DNA of 64,000 bases from Paenibacillus wulumuqiensis (GCF_000971965.1 NZ_KQ040794.1:317150-381149), one strand, 5' to 3'; positions 14,475-23,659 are shown, counted from the first letter of the stretch. Notes: generated from the letters alone by a model not told the origin. Made by a program: numbers and translations.

Positions 14475-14520
14475 AAAAACTCTAAGAACAGAGAAAGAAG
14501 GTGCTGAGCAGGAGAAGCAG

Positions 14521-15597
14521 TTGGGGCGGATGGAGTATGTGAGCAAGTTGCGTATGGAGAATGCTGCATCATACGGACGATTCGATTGGGGAAATCGCCG
14601 ACCGAATCGGTTACCGCGACATGTATTATTTCAGCAGGGCATTCAAAAGTATTACGGCATTTCCCCGCTGCGTTACCGGATTGACCGTGTTTCCAAAATG
14701 AATGACGATTATACAAAGAATTTGCTGCGCAACCGCACGGCTTCATCGGACGGCTCGGCTCAAGGTCTGGTAGTCTGCCATATGCGGGGAGAATACCGCG
14801 CGAAGAAATCACTGCAGCGTATCGCCGTACTCGATGTGCAGTATGCCGATCACCTGCTCGCGCTAGGGCTGTCTCCAGCAGGAAGTGTCGGATCGGGAAG
14901 TGCATCGATCCAGTTTCCGCCGTTGATTCGGGACAGACTGCAAGGCACCGAGCTGCTCGGGACGTATGAGTACCCGGATCTGGCAGCCGTGGAGCGACTG
15001 GCGCCGGATCTGATCATTTGCACCGAAGTTCATGATCGGCATTTTGAACGGTTAAGCGGGATCGATCCCGTCCTCATGTTCAAGCGCAACGATAGCTGGC
15101 AGACGATTCTGGGACTTTTCGGTGAACTGACCGGCAAACGGGCGGAAGCCAAAATCATCCTGGCGGATTATTATCGACGCACCGCGCTATTGTCCGAAGA
15201 ACTGGCTCCGGTATTGGCAGGGCAAAGGGTGGCTCTGATCCGTCCGCTCGATTCGCTCGTTCGCGTTCATTCGGCTGCCCATCGCACAGGCGCCGTACTG
15301 TACCAGGATCTTGGTCTGCCTATTCCGTTATTTGTGGCGGATACTTCAGATACGGCGTATCATATCTCGGTAGACAGGCTTCCGGCTGTGCAGGCCAGTC
15401 ATTATTTTCTGCTTAGCAATCGGACGATGCAGGGCGGTATATTGGCGACCGAGCAGCAGGTGCTGGACATGCTCGATACTCATGCGCGCCAGCATATTCA
15501 CTGCGTGGATGCGGTAACCTGGATCGGCTGTTACGGACCGATCGGGATTAATGGTATTGTGGATCAGATTGAGCAGGCCTTGTTGACCGGATTGTAG
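14521..15597 (+). pseudogene. 5'-truncated, frameshifted AraC-regulator/substrate-binding protein fusion
   Basis: The first 45 codons hold only the tail of an AraC-type HTH pair. MEYVSKLRMENA is in the main frame. The second HTH (TDDSIGEIADRIGYRDMYYF) is in another frame from about 14573 to 14648, and KYYGISPLRYR returns to the main frame near an AAAA run. The rest (about 80-358) is a periplasmic-binding-like domain of the iron-siderophore type (VERLAPDLIICTEVHD), as in Btr-like regulators. The AraC sensor part and first HTH are missing exactly at the array border, so the array or a deletion removed them. Two frameshifts make function unlikely. Confidence 0.75.
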
Positions 15598-15624
15598 GGG
15601 TGAAAAGATGTTGGGAATCGAGAC

Positions 15625-15632
15625 GTTAGTCG
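15625..15632 (+). repeat. Possible orphan core box before the phosphotransferase gene
   Basis: GTTAGTCG preceded by GAATCGAGAC resembles the end of an attC-like right arm (GAATACAGGAAC then GTTAGCCG). It stands upstream of the kinase gene that is followed by a degenerate attC-like site. Weak on its own. Confidence 0.25.
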
Positions 15633-15668
15633 GCAGACAAGTCAATCGCACAGAGGAAGGTGATTCTG

Positions 15669-16262
15669 TTGAAGCAAGGACTCATTGTGCTGCTGAACGG
15701 AACTTCAAGTTCGGGAAAGACCAGCATATCTACTGAATTAATCCATCAGAAAGAGATCCATTTCCACCATTTATCCATAGACGATTTTTTTCATAATTAC
15801 AATAATTTTGTTAACAATAAACTTCTGGATGAACCTCCAATAGAATTAGATCATCAAGTTGTCTCGCAAATCGTCGATGACTCCATATTCTCTGTGTACC
15901 ATTCGACAGTTAAATTATTTTCAGAAATGGGATTGAATGTAATTGTAGATACTGTCATCGACAACGATAACCGATTTAACGAGTGTCTTGATGTGTTTTC
16001 TGATCAGCCCGTATTGTTCGTAGGCGTACTGTGCTCGGAAGAGGAGCTTATAAGAAGGGAACAACTAAGGGGAGATCGCAACATTGGACTGGCAACCTCT
16101 CAGTTCGACCAAGTGTATCGTGTTAAGGAATATGATCTTGAATTAAATACGGAACAGTTGAATCCAACCGAATGTGCCGAGGCGATTTTAGGCTTTATTA
16201 AGTCGGGCAAGGAGTATTCGGCATTTAGGAGATTAAGTGAAAGGAAGGTTGATGTTTCATAG
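15669..16262 (+). CDS. Chloramphenicol phosphotransferase-like P-loop kinase
   Basis: 197 residues from TTG 15669, 8 bases after AGGAAGG; GTG 15660 is too close to it. Walker A is G11-TSSSGK-T18. Later GVLCSEEELIRREQLRGDRN and QVYRVKEYDLELNT match the C-terminal half of chloramphenicol 3-O-phosphotransferase (R..RGDR, then YD-E-D/N-T). It would phosphorylate a hydroxyl group of an antibiotic or a small metabolite; substrate not certain. A degenerate attC-like site follows at once, so it may have been a cassette. AT-rich compared with the relic upstream. Confidence 0.65.
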   Translation: MKQGLIVLLNGTSSSGKTSISTELIHQKEIHFHHLSIDDFFHNYNNFVNNKLLDEPPIELDHQVVSQIVDDSIFSVYHSTVKLFSEMGLNVIVDTVIDNDNRFNECLDVFSDQPVLFVGVLCSEEELIRREQLRGDRNIGLATSQFDQVYRVKEYDLELNTEQLNPTECAEAILGFIKSGKEYSAFRRLSERKVDVS

Positions 16263-16278
16263 ATGATCTATACTTTGG

Positions 16279-16354
16279 AAACATAATATTTACATATGGA
16301 ACATACGCCTTGATCTAACATACATTACTGCATAAATATATTAGTACTATACGA
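16279..16354 (+). repeat. Degenerate attC-like site after the phosphotransferase gene
   Basis: AAACATAATATTTACAT, then GGAACATACGCCTTGATCT and GCATAAATATATTAGTACTATACGA follow the order of site 10 (AACATAATATTTACG, GGACATACGTCCTTGATCC, CGTAAATACAGGAACGTTATACGA). The hairpins are broken. Convincing as a relic by colinearity. Confidence 0.65.
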
Positions 16355-16369
16355 TCGGAGAGGAATAGT

Positions 16370-16924
16370 ATGAAATTAAGCAGAATAGAAGAGCTATCTA
16401 TAGAAGACTGGCGTCAACTTGGGAATTTTGGATATATTTCGACTCATAAATATGAGCTTGTAAAAGAAGAGACTCAGAATTTCTTCAGCATGCGTCTAAA
16501 CCTAACCCAATTGGACTCACCCTATGTGAAAGAAGAAATGAACAATGAAGATGATCTGAAACAATATAACGAAATAATAAAGCAGGGGTATTCGTTTGGG
16601 CTGTATAGTGAAGGCAGCATCATAGCAGCTGCAATTGTAGAACCGCAAAATTGGAATAACACACTGATGATCTGGCATCTTCAGGTCAATGAAAAACACA
16701 CAAGAAAAGGCTATGGGAGATTACTGCTTAATCGGGTGAATGATATGGCCAGGGAGAAAGGCTTCAGGGCAGTAACGGTAGAAACTCAAAATACCAATGT
16801 GCCTGCAATTCATTTTTATATGAATTGTGATTATCGCATTGAAGGGATTGATGTATCGCTATATTCAAACAATGATACAACGAACGAAGAAATAGCTTTG
16901 TATATGAGGAAGAAGATTGAATAG
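16370..16924 (+). CDS. GNAT acetyltransferase, streptothricin-acetyltransferase-like
   Basis: 184 residues with GGAGAGG upstream. The acetyl-CoA motif is NEKHTRKGYGRLLLNRVNDM, followed by GFRAVTVETQNTNVPAIHFY and DVSLYSNNDTTNEEIALYMR. The TQNxNVPA-FY and YSNxD segments are those of SatA-type streptothricin acetyltransferases as I remember them. It would acetylate an amine of an aminoacyl antibiotic or a related small molecule. It sits between two degenerate attC-like sites. Confidence 0.7.
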   Translation: MKLSRIEELSIEDWRQLGNFGYISTHKYELVKEETQNFFSMRLNLTQLDSPYVKEEMNNEDDLKQYNEIIKQGYSFGLYSEGSIIAAAIVEPQNWNNTLMIWHLQVNEKHTRKGYGRLLLNRVNDMAREKGFRAVTVETQNTNVPAIHFYMNCDYRIEGIDVSLYSNNDTTNEEIALYMRKKIE

Positions 16925-17088
16925 AGAGTAACTGTTGAACCATGAACATAAAGTGTGATCGCAAATCATTTCTTCAAAGGATTTATCTAGATCGATCGAC
17001 CTCGTCTATTATGGCTATGTAGATCAAATGCTGATTTGGATATTGATTTATATGCAAGTGGTAATGAATTGGAGTAGATCCAGGCAGT
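16925..17088. other. Spacer without a recognised gene
   Basis: Between the acetyltransferase and the next attC relic. AT-rich, with no frame having a ribosome site. Confidence 0.5.
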
Positions 17089-17192
17089 CAGTTAACATTA
17101 CAATTTATATGCTGCTGCGGGCCTATCTCCTCGATTTGACAGAGTCGGTCCTTCGGTATAGGTTGGAGTCAGCTCTATACGAAAGTTATGTG
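17089..17192 (+). repeat. Degenerate attC-like site
   Basis: CAGTTAACATTACAATTTAT, GCTGCGGGCC, then after about 60 bases CTATACGAAA and core GTTATGTG (17185-17192). The left and right ends and the GCTGCGGGC start of hairpin 1 are recognisable; the interior is eroded. Confidence 0.5.
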
Positions 17193-17294
17193 CAATACTA
17201 CAAAAGCATACAGCAAAGGAGATCTTTTGCAAACGACGAGGAAATGAGAATTTACGAATACCAAGTTTAATTTGAATATAAAGGAGTGAATTCA

Positions 17295-17663
17295 TTGCAA
17301 TATAAAAGTCTTGAAGAAAGAGTCATACGAATGGAATACTATCTATCTTTAATGCGGGATATGGTCATTGATCCGGAAGCTTATGCTTTATGGGATTATA
17401 TTATGAGCGAGGAATTGAATGAAGAACAAGCAAATAGAATGATTAGTTTATTAAGAAAGCACCATGCTCAGCTGCAATTGGGTGAAGCTGAATTAAATAA
17501 GTCTGTAGAATCCGCACTCTATTTGGATTTAAAGCATTTGCTGGACTCATTTGGAAAACCGGCAAATGAGAAAGCTGCTTACAGCGTTATTATTCGAGCA
17601 TCAAAACTTCCTATTTTTCCTCATTATGCTGTACTATTGCAGAACTCAAAAAAAGAGGGGTGA
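17295..17663 (+). CDS. DUF1878-like protein
   Basis: About 122 residues from TTG 17295, 8 bases after AAGGAG; a GTG at 17286 overlaps that site and is less likely. The beginning SLEERVIRMEYYLSLMRDMV and the helical remainder agree with DUF1878 (YhaI-like) proteins of Bacillales, which are small, soluble and uncharacterised. It forms a close series with the small frame at 17667 and the NUDIX gene at 17785. Confidence 0.55.
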   Translation: MQYKSLEERVIRMEYYLSLMRDMVIDPEAYALWDYIMSEELNEEQANRMISLLRKHHAQLQLGEAELNKSVESALYLDLKHLLDSFGKPANEKAAYSVIIRASKLPIFPHYAVLLQNSKKEG

Positions 17664-17666
17664 TTT

Positions 17667-17798
17667 TTGAAAACAAAAACGGCAAGTGAGTTGGATTTTA
17701 ATGTAAAATTAAATATGGGCATCGAGATCAATCAGGTGAATAGTATCAAATTGATGACCAATCAATTACTGAGAGGCGGATCTCATGATCACATTTGA
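17667..17798 (+). CDS. Small protein, 43 residues, overlapping the next gene
   Basis: TTG start 17667 after AGAGGGGTG. It ends in TGA 14 bases inside the following NUDIX gene, which suggests translational coupling. No hydrophobic segment and no family; it may be the remains of a longer gene. Confidence 0.35.
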   Translation: MKTKTASELDFNVKLNMGIEINQVNSIKLMTNQLLRGGSHDHI

Positions 17799-18261
17799 AA
17801 AGGGAAATACAAAGTTCAATTTTAGAGTCGCCGGAATTGCTATTCATGATAATCGGGTTCTATTACATACAACGTTGAAGGATGACTTTTGGAACCTCCC
17901 TGGAGGGCGGGTTGAATTCAATGAGTCGACAAATCAAGCTGTCGTGAGAGAGCTGCAAGAAGAGCTGGATATTGAAGTTCAAAATGATAAATTACTTTTT
18001 GTGAATGAGGATTTCTTCGAATACGATGGCAAGCCATTTCATGAAATTGGGTTTTATTATTTAATCTCTTTTCCCGAGGGGCATGAAATCACAAAGTATG
18101 AAGAAGAATTTCATGGAGTCGAAGATGATGGAAGACTTATTTTCAAATGGTTCCCTATTGATCAATTGAAAGAGTTAGAAGTCTATCCTGAAATCTTACG
18201 GACTGAACTGCTTACATTGAAAAGCAGCAATCATATCCAGCATTTTGTGAATCACCGATAA
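17785..18261 (+). CDS. NUDIX hydrolase
   Basis: 158 residues, GAGAGGCGG before ATG. The box GGRVEFNESTNQAVVRELQE-ELDIEV holds the catalytic REUxEE residues, with Asp in place of the Gly after EEx. It is followed by FHEIGFYYLISFPEGHE and a typical KWFPIDQL. Probable small-molecule NDP-X hydrolase; substrate unknown. Second gene of the 17.3-18.8 kb run. Confidence 0.82.
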   Translation: MITFEKGNTKFNFRVAGIAIHDNRVLLHTTLKDDFWNLPGGRVEFNESTNQAVVRELQEELDIEVQNDKLLFVNEDFFEYDGKPFHEIGFYYLISFPEGHEITKYEEEFHGVEDDGRLIFKWFPIDQLKELEVYPEILRTELLTLKSSNHIQHFVNHR

Positions 18262-18296
18262 ACTCTTGGAAAATTTGGAGCAAAGGAGCTGAAGAA

Positions 18297-18773
18297 TTGA
18301 GAATATTATTTACTTTAGTCTTGGCTGTTGTGCTTTTGACTGCCTGTACGAATCCGGATGAGGCAATTAAAGCTGAAGACTTATATGGCAGCGCGGATGA
18401 AGCTATTTCGAATTATTTCAAAAAAAATAATATTACATCCGCCATAGCCTATAATATGAACACAAAAACCATCCTTTTGGTGGAAGAAGGCGCTGAGGCA
18501 TATTCAATAGCTGAGCTTATTAAGAACCAGGACAATAGGTATGCTGTAATAAGAAGAGGGGATTCGGTTCTAATCTATAATTCTTTAGGAGCATCTTGGC
18601 CATTTTCCGACATGGAGGGTAATCCATATAAGGTTGATATCAAAAAGCCCGGTTATGACAATACGAATGATGCAATATTTCATAAAGAAATGGGACTGTA
18701 TATCACGATGGAAGTCAAAGAATCAGATCAATATATACGGAGTGAAGATTATGAGGTACTGAAATCAAGGTAG
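18297..18773 (+). CDS. Small lipoprotein
   Basis: 158 residues from TTG 18297 after AAGGAG. A lipobox LLTAC (Cys at about residue 17) follows a short hydrophobic signal, so it should be diacylglyceryl-modified and held on the outer face of the membrane. The mature part resembles no domain I can name. Confidence 0.7.
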   Translation: MRILFTLVLAVVLLTACTNPDEAIKAEDLYGSADEAISNYFKKNNITSAIAYNMNTKTILLVEEGAEAYSIAELIKNQDNRYAVIRRGDSVLIYNSLGASWPFSDMEGNPYKVDIKKPGYDNTNDAIFHKEMGLYITMEVKESDQYIRSEDYEVLKSR

Positions 18774-18832
18774 CATCGCCTTATTTAAGCTACATTCAGT
18801 ACCAGGAATGCTCCGAACTGGACACCGCTCTT

Positions 18833-20335
18833 TCATAGCAGCGGCGTCACCAACTTCACTTCCGGGAAGCGGCGATCCGTTCCTTTCATCAAGGAACCGT
18901 CTCGATCTTTCAAATACATATCAAAAAAATCCAGCATACAGGCATTAACCACAGTGCTCGCTCGCTCCGGTGCAATCTTGCCCGTAACTCCCAGCAGGCT
19001 GAATACCGGAGAAACGAACTGCACATCGGTAAAATTCAAATGCTCTGTGTTCGCGATATAGAGCACCTGTCCCCCTTTGGCGATCGTGGCGCGCATCCGA
19101 TCCAGCTCCAGTTTCTTGTCTTCCGCTACCTGCTCTTCCCACTCTCTAGTAGAACCCATCTGTTCAATCTCTGCATCCGTATAGACCCGGTGCTCTATTA
19201 CCCTTTGTAATTGGTGAAAATAGCTCTCCGAGGTAATGAACAGAAACGGCTTGCGCAGACTTTTGCCGTCATGCAGTCCATACAGCCCTCCATCCAGATC
19301 GATACCAACGGTGATACGCGGATCGTAAGCAGCGTCGTACGCTGTGGCTCCGCCGATCGAGTGACCAAACACTCCGATATGAGCAAGATCCAGCTTTCCC
19401 TGAAGAGGACTCGGCAGCTGCCCGGACTGTATGAGCTGTAACTGATCCAGCGTAAACGTTACATCATTGGTTAACACTTTGCCCAGCTGGTCCCGACTCT
19501 CTCTGCCTGTCTCGTAATCATCATCTGGTGAGAATAGATTCTTGGTGGTATTGGTGGTGATTTGGCCGTCCGGCAGTTCGGTTGCAAAGGTGTTATATGT
19601 ATGGTCGATCACTGCCACGATATATCCATGACTCGCCAGCTCTTCGGCTTGTGAAGTATGGAGGAATCTGGATGAGCCATTGCCGGGATTGGCGAGGATC
19701 AGCGGGTAGGAGGGCTGGGCCGAAGAGACCTTGGCTCCGGCATAAGAGTGACTGGATACGTACTTCAGGTGCTGGAAAGTAAACCCGGGAAGGCCATACT
19801 CTGCAGCCATATAACCTAGAATCCGGGTATCGGGAATCATGGGCGCATACTTGCCGGTGGGTGCTTGAGCCGGATACCATAGCTGTACCATTAGCTCACG
19901 CTTGCCATTTTTGGCTGTGACGAAAGTCTCATTCCGGTGGGTGTCCACGAAATGAAACGTCTGTGTGCCTACCTGGTATTCACCTGTCGGTGCAGGCAGC
20001 TTGAATACCGGAAAAGCATACAGTAGACCTCCTGTGACAGCCAGCATGATCGCCATAGCGGTATAAGCTGTACCTAGCAGGAATCGTGGGAGTTGTCGAG
20101 GAGCTGACTTTCTGAAATAGCCATAACCCGAAATGGCTAAAAAAGTGATGGCTATACCGTAGGAGAGCAGCAGCTGGATTCTGTATCCTTCTATTGTCCA
20201 ATGAATGACCATTACAAGTGCAGCAATCCCGCTTGCAATGAACATGGGGGTGCTACGTCGTTCTTTTCTTAACAGGATCGATAATGCCAACAGACCGATA
20301 GTTGTGAGAAAAAGCAGCAGTTCAAACAGTCGCAT
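18833..20335 (-). CDS. Alpha/beta hydrolase, PAF-acetylhydrolase-like, with N-terminal membrane domain
   Basis: 500 residues from ATG 20335 (AAGGAG 8 bases upstream on the minus strand; an in-frame start 24 bases earlier has none). Residues 1-110 contain about four transmembrane helices. The catalytic domain follows, with LMVQLWYPAQ and the nucleophile elbow G-H-S326-I-G-G. The stretch VIDHTYNT and a late NTEHLNFTD carry likely Asp and His partners. It belongs to the dienelactone/PAF-acetylhydrolase-like esterases common in Paenibacillus; the substrate is an ester lipid or similar, not determined. Its convergent end lies 60 bases from the lipoprotein stop. Confidence 0.75.
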   Translation of the reverse strand: MRLFELLLFLTTIGLLALSILLRKERRSTPMFIASGIAALVMVIHWTIEGYRIQLLLSYGIAITFLAISGYGYFRKSAPRQLPRFLLGTAYTAMAIMLAVTGGLLYAFPVFKLPAPTGEYQVGTQTFHFVDTHRNETFVTAKNGKRELMVQLWYPAQAPTGKYAPMIPDTRILGYMAAEYGLPGFTFQHLKYVSSHSYAGAKVSSAQPSYPLILANPGNGSSRFLHTSQAEELASHGYIVAVIDHTYNTFATELPDGQITTNTTKNLFSPDDDYETGRESRDQLGKVLTNDVTFTLDQLQLIQSGQLPSPLQGKLDLAHIGVFGHSIGGATAYDAAYDPRITVGIDLDGGLYGLHDGKSLRKPFLFITSESYFHQLQRVIEHRVYTDAEIEQMGSTREWEEQVAEDKKLELDRMRATIAKGGQVLYIANTEHLNFTDVQFVSPVFSLLGVTGKIAPERASTVVNACMLDFFDMYLKDRDGSLMKGTDRRFPEVKLVTPLL

Positions 20336-20521
20336 AGTAATTCTCCTTTTTAAAAGCAATTTGGGGTAGTGGATGAGAAAATTGTTAAGTGCTATCTGAA
20401 TAAAGAATTCATGTATATAGACGATGACTCTGTTGGTTTTATAACATTAGCTTAAAAAGATTAAAGTAATCACTACAATAAGGCTGCACTATATGTATTC
20501 TGCTCAAGGAAAGGAGATCCA

Positions 20522-21163
20522 ATGAGTTTTGATATAAAAAACTATTTAGATACCTACTTTAAACATATAAAGATCGAATCGCCTCTGTTTTATAACGCTC
20601 CTGTAGGTATCCGCTTCGAATTGGGAGTGTCGTACCGGGGAGTAGACGACCCCAAATATTTCTTGACCGTTCAATTACGTGCCAAGACCATTTTTGAAGC
20701 GTTATTCGATGAACAAGATGAAGTGATCGTTCTGGTTAAGAGGTTTACATATGTTGAACCATATTTAGCTTATAATGTGGGTGATTCCCTATTTTCGAGC
20801 AAATATATCAAAGGCGATCTGGACGCAAGAATCCAATTGTACGAAGAATTACCAGTGTATGATGAAGATGATGGATCACTGGTGGGCTATTCACAAACCT
20901 TCTATATCCAGTGCCTGCGATCCGAAGTGGCCTATTCCAGTATTATCCGAGCGATTGGCAATCAGGATTTCGCTATCAAGCCATTTATAACAGACGGTGT
21001 ATTTTTCATTAATCCTGTCAGGCATACGATCTTTTTCATGTACGATGACAGAGGTCTTGATGTGATAGCGAATAACAAGAATGAGTTACAACCGCTATAT
21101 ACAGTATTCAACAACTGGATTCTAGATTATGACAGAGAGAGAATAATAGGGATTTTTGAATGA
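20522..21163 (+). CDS. DUF3885-like protein
   Basis: 213 residues with GGAGA ahead of ATG. The ending IFFMYDDRGLDVIANNKNEL followed by LYTVFNNWILDYDRERI is the hallmark of DUF3885 as I remember it, a family of unknown function in Bacillota that often lies near polymorphic-toxin immunity genes. No signal peptide or membrane segment. A single gene with no partner. Confidence 0.6.
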   Translation: MSFDIKNYLDTYFKHIKIESPLFYNAPVGIRFELGVSYRGVDDPKYFLTVQLRAKTIFEALFDEQDEVIVLVKRFTYVEPYLAYNVGDSLFSSKYIKGDLDARIQLYEELPVYDEDDGSLVGYSQTFYIQCLRSEVAYSSIIRAIGNQDFAIKPFITDGVFFINPVRHTIFFMYDDRGLDVIANNKNELQPLYTVFNNWILDYDRERIIGIFE

Positions 21164-21174
21164 TAAAAAACCAA

Positions 21175-21297
21175 GGATGTGGCAGGGAAGCCATGGAGAA
21201 AATAATGGAGTTTGTTCGTACCTATCCTGCCGGGCCAGCACAGTACTGCTGGATTCCCTACAGTCTGGACAATATCGCAGCCAAAAAGCTGTATTAA
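21175..21297 (+). pseudogene. C-terminal fragment of a GNAT acetyltransferase
   Basis: The frame reads GCGREAMEKIMEFVRTYPAG then QYCWIPYSLDNIAAKKLY and stops. This is the acetyl-CoA-binding and following strand-helix part of a GNAT enzyme. The N-terminal half is missing, and the usual HSFGF ending is lost at the stop. The rest of 21164-21443 shows no gene. Confidence 0.7.
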
Positions 21298-21443
21298 ACA
21301 CTCAAATATAAGCCATGCAAGTTAATTACATTACTCGGGACTCAAGACCTTATCGTCAAATCCCTCTAATATGAAGTAGACCGTCTTTACATACATTGTC
21401 AAACACAAAACAGGTCGAATAATCAGTCGGAGGAATCCTTATT

Positions 21444-22436
21444 TTGAGAAAGTTATCCTTTTTTATTGCCAGTATCCTGCTCGTCACGGTGTTGTCCGCT
21501 TGTTCGGGCGGTACATCCAGCCTGAATCAGGCAGGTGCAGGTATGACGCCAGGCGAGAGCCAGAAAATTGAGAAATACAACTCGTATGTCATGCTGAACA
21601 ACCTGATGACAGGCCGACTCAATGAAGTGTTGATTCATTACTTTGAGAAGTTCGGTACAGACAAGAAGCCTGTCATCGAGAAAAATGTTAGCTTCATCAT
21701 GCTCGATGTTCCGGCAGCTCAGCGAGACGTGATTGAGCAAGCGAAAGGGTATACGAACCGTGAGCCTGATTTTGCAAATGCAGACACCGCCGTGACCAAG
21801 CTGACACCAGTTCTTCAGGATCTGTTGACCGTTCTGGACGAGATGAAAGTCTACTATGACAGCAAAGGCTATGTGGACGATGATTTTGCTAAAGGCAAAC
21901 AGCTGCATACCAAGCTGATCCATGCCAATCTCGCTTACGAGAAGGCAGCTCAAGAATATTTTACCGCTCTGCGAAAAATGGATGCCGAGCAGCGCCAGGC
22001 AGATCTGCAAGGTTTCAAGGATGCCGATCAGCAGATTCGTTATCATGCATTGAAGTTCATGATCGATGCCGAGGCTACTGCTCTCGAAATGAATGAGCAG
22101 GGGATCAACGCCAGCAATGTACTGCAGCTCGATATGAAGAAGTTCAAAGCCAAATATGATCTCATGACCGCGGATCTGGAGGCACTTGTGACTCTATCCA
22201 AAGACAAGGCACAGATTCAAAAAGAAGGACTGAATAGCTTCAGTATCGAGAATTATGTTCATTCTGCCACAGAAGCCAAAGCAGCCGCTTCAAAAATCAT
22301 TGAACGCATCAATAACAAGAAACCCGTATCGGATTCGGATCTGAGCGGTCAGTTCCTGCATACTACAGATGGTACGCCAGAGAATTTCAGCTACCTGCTC
22401 AGCACTGCGATTGAACGATATAATGAGATGAATTAA
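21444..22436 (+). CDS. DUF3829-type lipoprotein
   Basis: 330 residues from TTG 21444, 10 bases after GGAGGA. Signal peptide with lipobox VLSAC (Cys at about 20). The mature helical part (KYNSYVMLNNLMTGRLNEVL, ENYVHSATEAKAAA, FSYLLSTAIERYNEM) fits DUF3829 (YiiG-like) proteins, which are surface lipoproteins of unknown role. Moderate GC, unlike the AT-rich cassette genes. It ends just before a long hairpin at 22473. Confidence 0.65.
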   Translation: MRKLSFFIASILLVTVLSACSGGTSSLNQAGAGMTPGESQKIEKYNSYVMLNNLMTGRLNEVLIHYFEKFGTDKKPVIEKNVSFIMLDVPAAQRDVIEQAKGYTNREPDFANADTAVTKLTPVLQDLLTVLDEMKVYYDSKGYVDDDFAKGKQLHTKLIHANLAYEKAAQEYFTALRKMDAEQRQADLQGFKDADQQIRYHALKFMIDAEATALEMNEQGINASNVLQLDMKKFKAKYDLMTADLEALVTLSKDKAQIQKEGLNSFSIENYVHSATEAKAAASKIIERINNKKPVSDSDLSGQFLHTTDGTPENFSYLLSTAIERYNEMN

Positions 22437-22472
22437 GAGAAAATACAGGCTCATACAGATTGGGATATTAAG

Positions 22473-22520
22473 ACCTCCCTTCAAAGGCAAACTGTAATGG
22501 TACAGCTTTGGAAGGGAGGT
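22473..22520. repeat. Long inverted repeat
   Basis: ACCTCCCTTC ... GAAGGGAGGT, with inner pairing AAAG/CTTT and CTGTA/TACAG. No T-run follows, so it is not a standard terminator. It could shape the 3' end of the DUF3829 transcript. Confidence 0.5.
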
Positions 22521-22546
22521 TACATACCATATTGGCTCATCAAAAA

Positions 22547-22567
22547 CTGAATACAGGAACCTAGGAA
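22547..22567 (+). repeat. Possible orphan right arm of an attC-like site
   Basis: TGAATACAGGAAC is identical over 13 bases to the right arm of intact sites (inner stem plus spacer), followed by CTAGGAAG in place of GTTAGGCG. No left arm seen. The remainder of 22521-22771 holds no gene. Confidence 0.4.
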
Positions 22568-22771
22568 GTACAGACCCCGAATCAAGCCAATATAAGAGCG
22601 CAAGCCTTTTGGAGGAAAACTATTCATCATTATACAGATGGCTTGTATCAGAAAGAGAACGTCGGGACAGCAAATAATGCCGGAAAATTGGTTTTTCGAT
22701 TTAATAATAGAACGATATAGAAAGATCACTCAGACATTATTAATAAAGAAATAAGAATGGAGCATAGAATT

Positions 22772-23140
22772 ATGAAAATCTATAACTTTGGCAGTGAGAC
22801 AGGAAAAAATATCGAATCCTTTAATAGCAAAAACTTGATTATGACAAGGATTTTAAAAGAAACCAAAGATACTCATATTGGGTGTATGTATATCGGAGAA
22901 AATGGCATTGTTGGTCTTCATCAAGCACCAGTCCCCCAATTGTTATTGGTTGTAAGTGGAGAAGGCACAGTTAAAGGGAAAGAGAATAAAGAATTTTCTA
23001 TTAGAGCGGGATTTGCAGCTTATTGGGAAGCACAAGAATGGCATGAGACCAAAACAGAAACAGGCTTAACGGCTATCGTTTTCGAAGGAGAGTCACTTGA
23101 TCTGATGATGAGAGAACAAGAATGGTTACATTTGGAATAA
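22772..23140 (+). CDS. Cupin-domain protein
   Basis: 122 residues from ATG 22772 (GGAG 9 bases upstream; ATG 22757 is the other option). One conserved beta-barrel: GIVGLHQAPVPQLLLVVSGE then GFAAYWEAQEWHETKTETG. The metal-binding His/Glu positions of typical cupins are only partly kept, so it may bind a ligand without metal. Small stand-alone cupins have varied roles; none is indicated here. Confidence 0.7.
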   Translation: MKIYNFGSETGKNIESFNSKNLIMTRILKETKDTHIGCMYIGENGIVGLHQAPVPQLLLVVSGEGTVKGKENKEFSIRAGFAAYWEAQEWHETKTETGLTAIVFEGESLDLMMREQEWLHLE

Positions 23141-23182
23141 TTCAGCGTATAGGGTTGATAGCGCTAACAAAGGGGACTTGAA

Positions 23183-23659
23183 ATGGACTTTGATATCATG
23201 CAAGTAAACCAGGAACAGAGAGAAGTATTGGCTAATCTCATGCAGTTTTACATCTATGATTTTTCTGAATACATCAAATTTGATGTGGAAGAAGATGGGA
23301 GATATAATCCTTATCCTTTGGAAGATTACTGGAAAGATGTAAATCATCGATTTGCCTACATCATTAAGCAGGAGAATAAATATGTAGGGTTTGTATTGGT
23401 ACGTTTCATTGAAACCGATGAACGGAGTTATTATTCGATTGTGGAATTTTTCATATTAAAGAAATATAGACGAGAAGCAATCGGAAAGGGTGCAGCTGCT
23501 CATATTTTCAATCTGCATAGAGGACCATGGGAGGTCCATCAAATTGAGAGTAACCGCTCTGCTCAGAAGTTTTGGCATGAAGTTATTGATGAATATACAC
23601 AAGGTCAATTCAAAGAGCGGATAGAAGAAGAGAAGACCATTCAAAACTTTGTCAGTTAA
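23183..23659 (+). CDS. GNAT-family acetyltransferase
   Basis: 158 residues after AAAGGGGA. YVGFVLVRFIETDERSYYSI and VEFFILKKYRREAIGKGAAA give the strand and the acetyl-CoA loop (R-x-x-x-I/G-x-G). IESNRSAQKFWHEVIDEY is the usual C-terminal part. A single acetyl-CoA-dependent N-acetyltransferase; substrate unknown. The loop has R-E-A-I-G-K-G rather than the canonical Q-x-x-G-x-G/A. Confidence 0.72.
   Translation: MDFDIMQVNQEQREVLANLMQFYIYDFSEYIKFDVEEDGRYNPYPLEDYWKDVNHRFAYIIKQENKYVGFVLVRFIETDERSYYSIVEFFILKKYRREAIGKGAAAHIFNLHRGPWEVHQIESNRSAQKFWHEVIDEYTQGQFKERIEEEKTIQNFVS

Noticed and set aside
22473-22520. Terminator for the DUF3829 gene
   Set aside because: A strong hairpin, but without a T-run on either strand; listed only as an inverted repeat.
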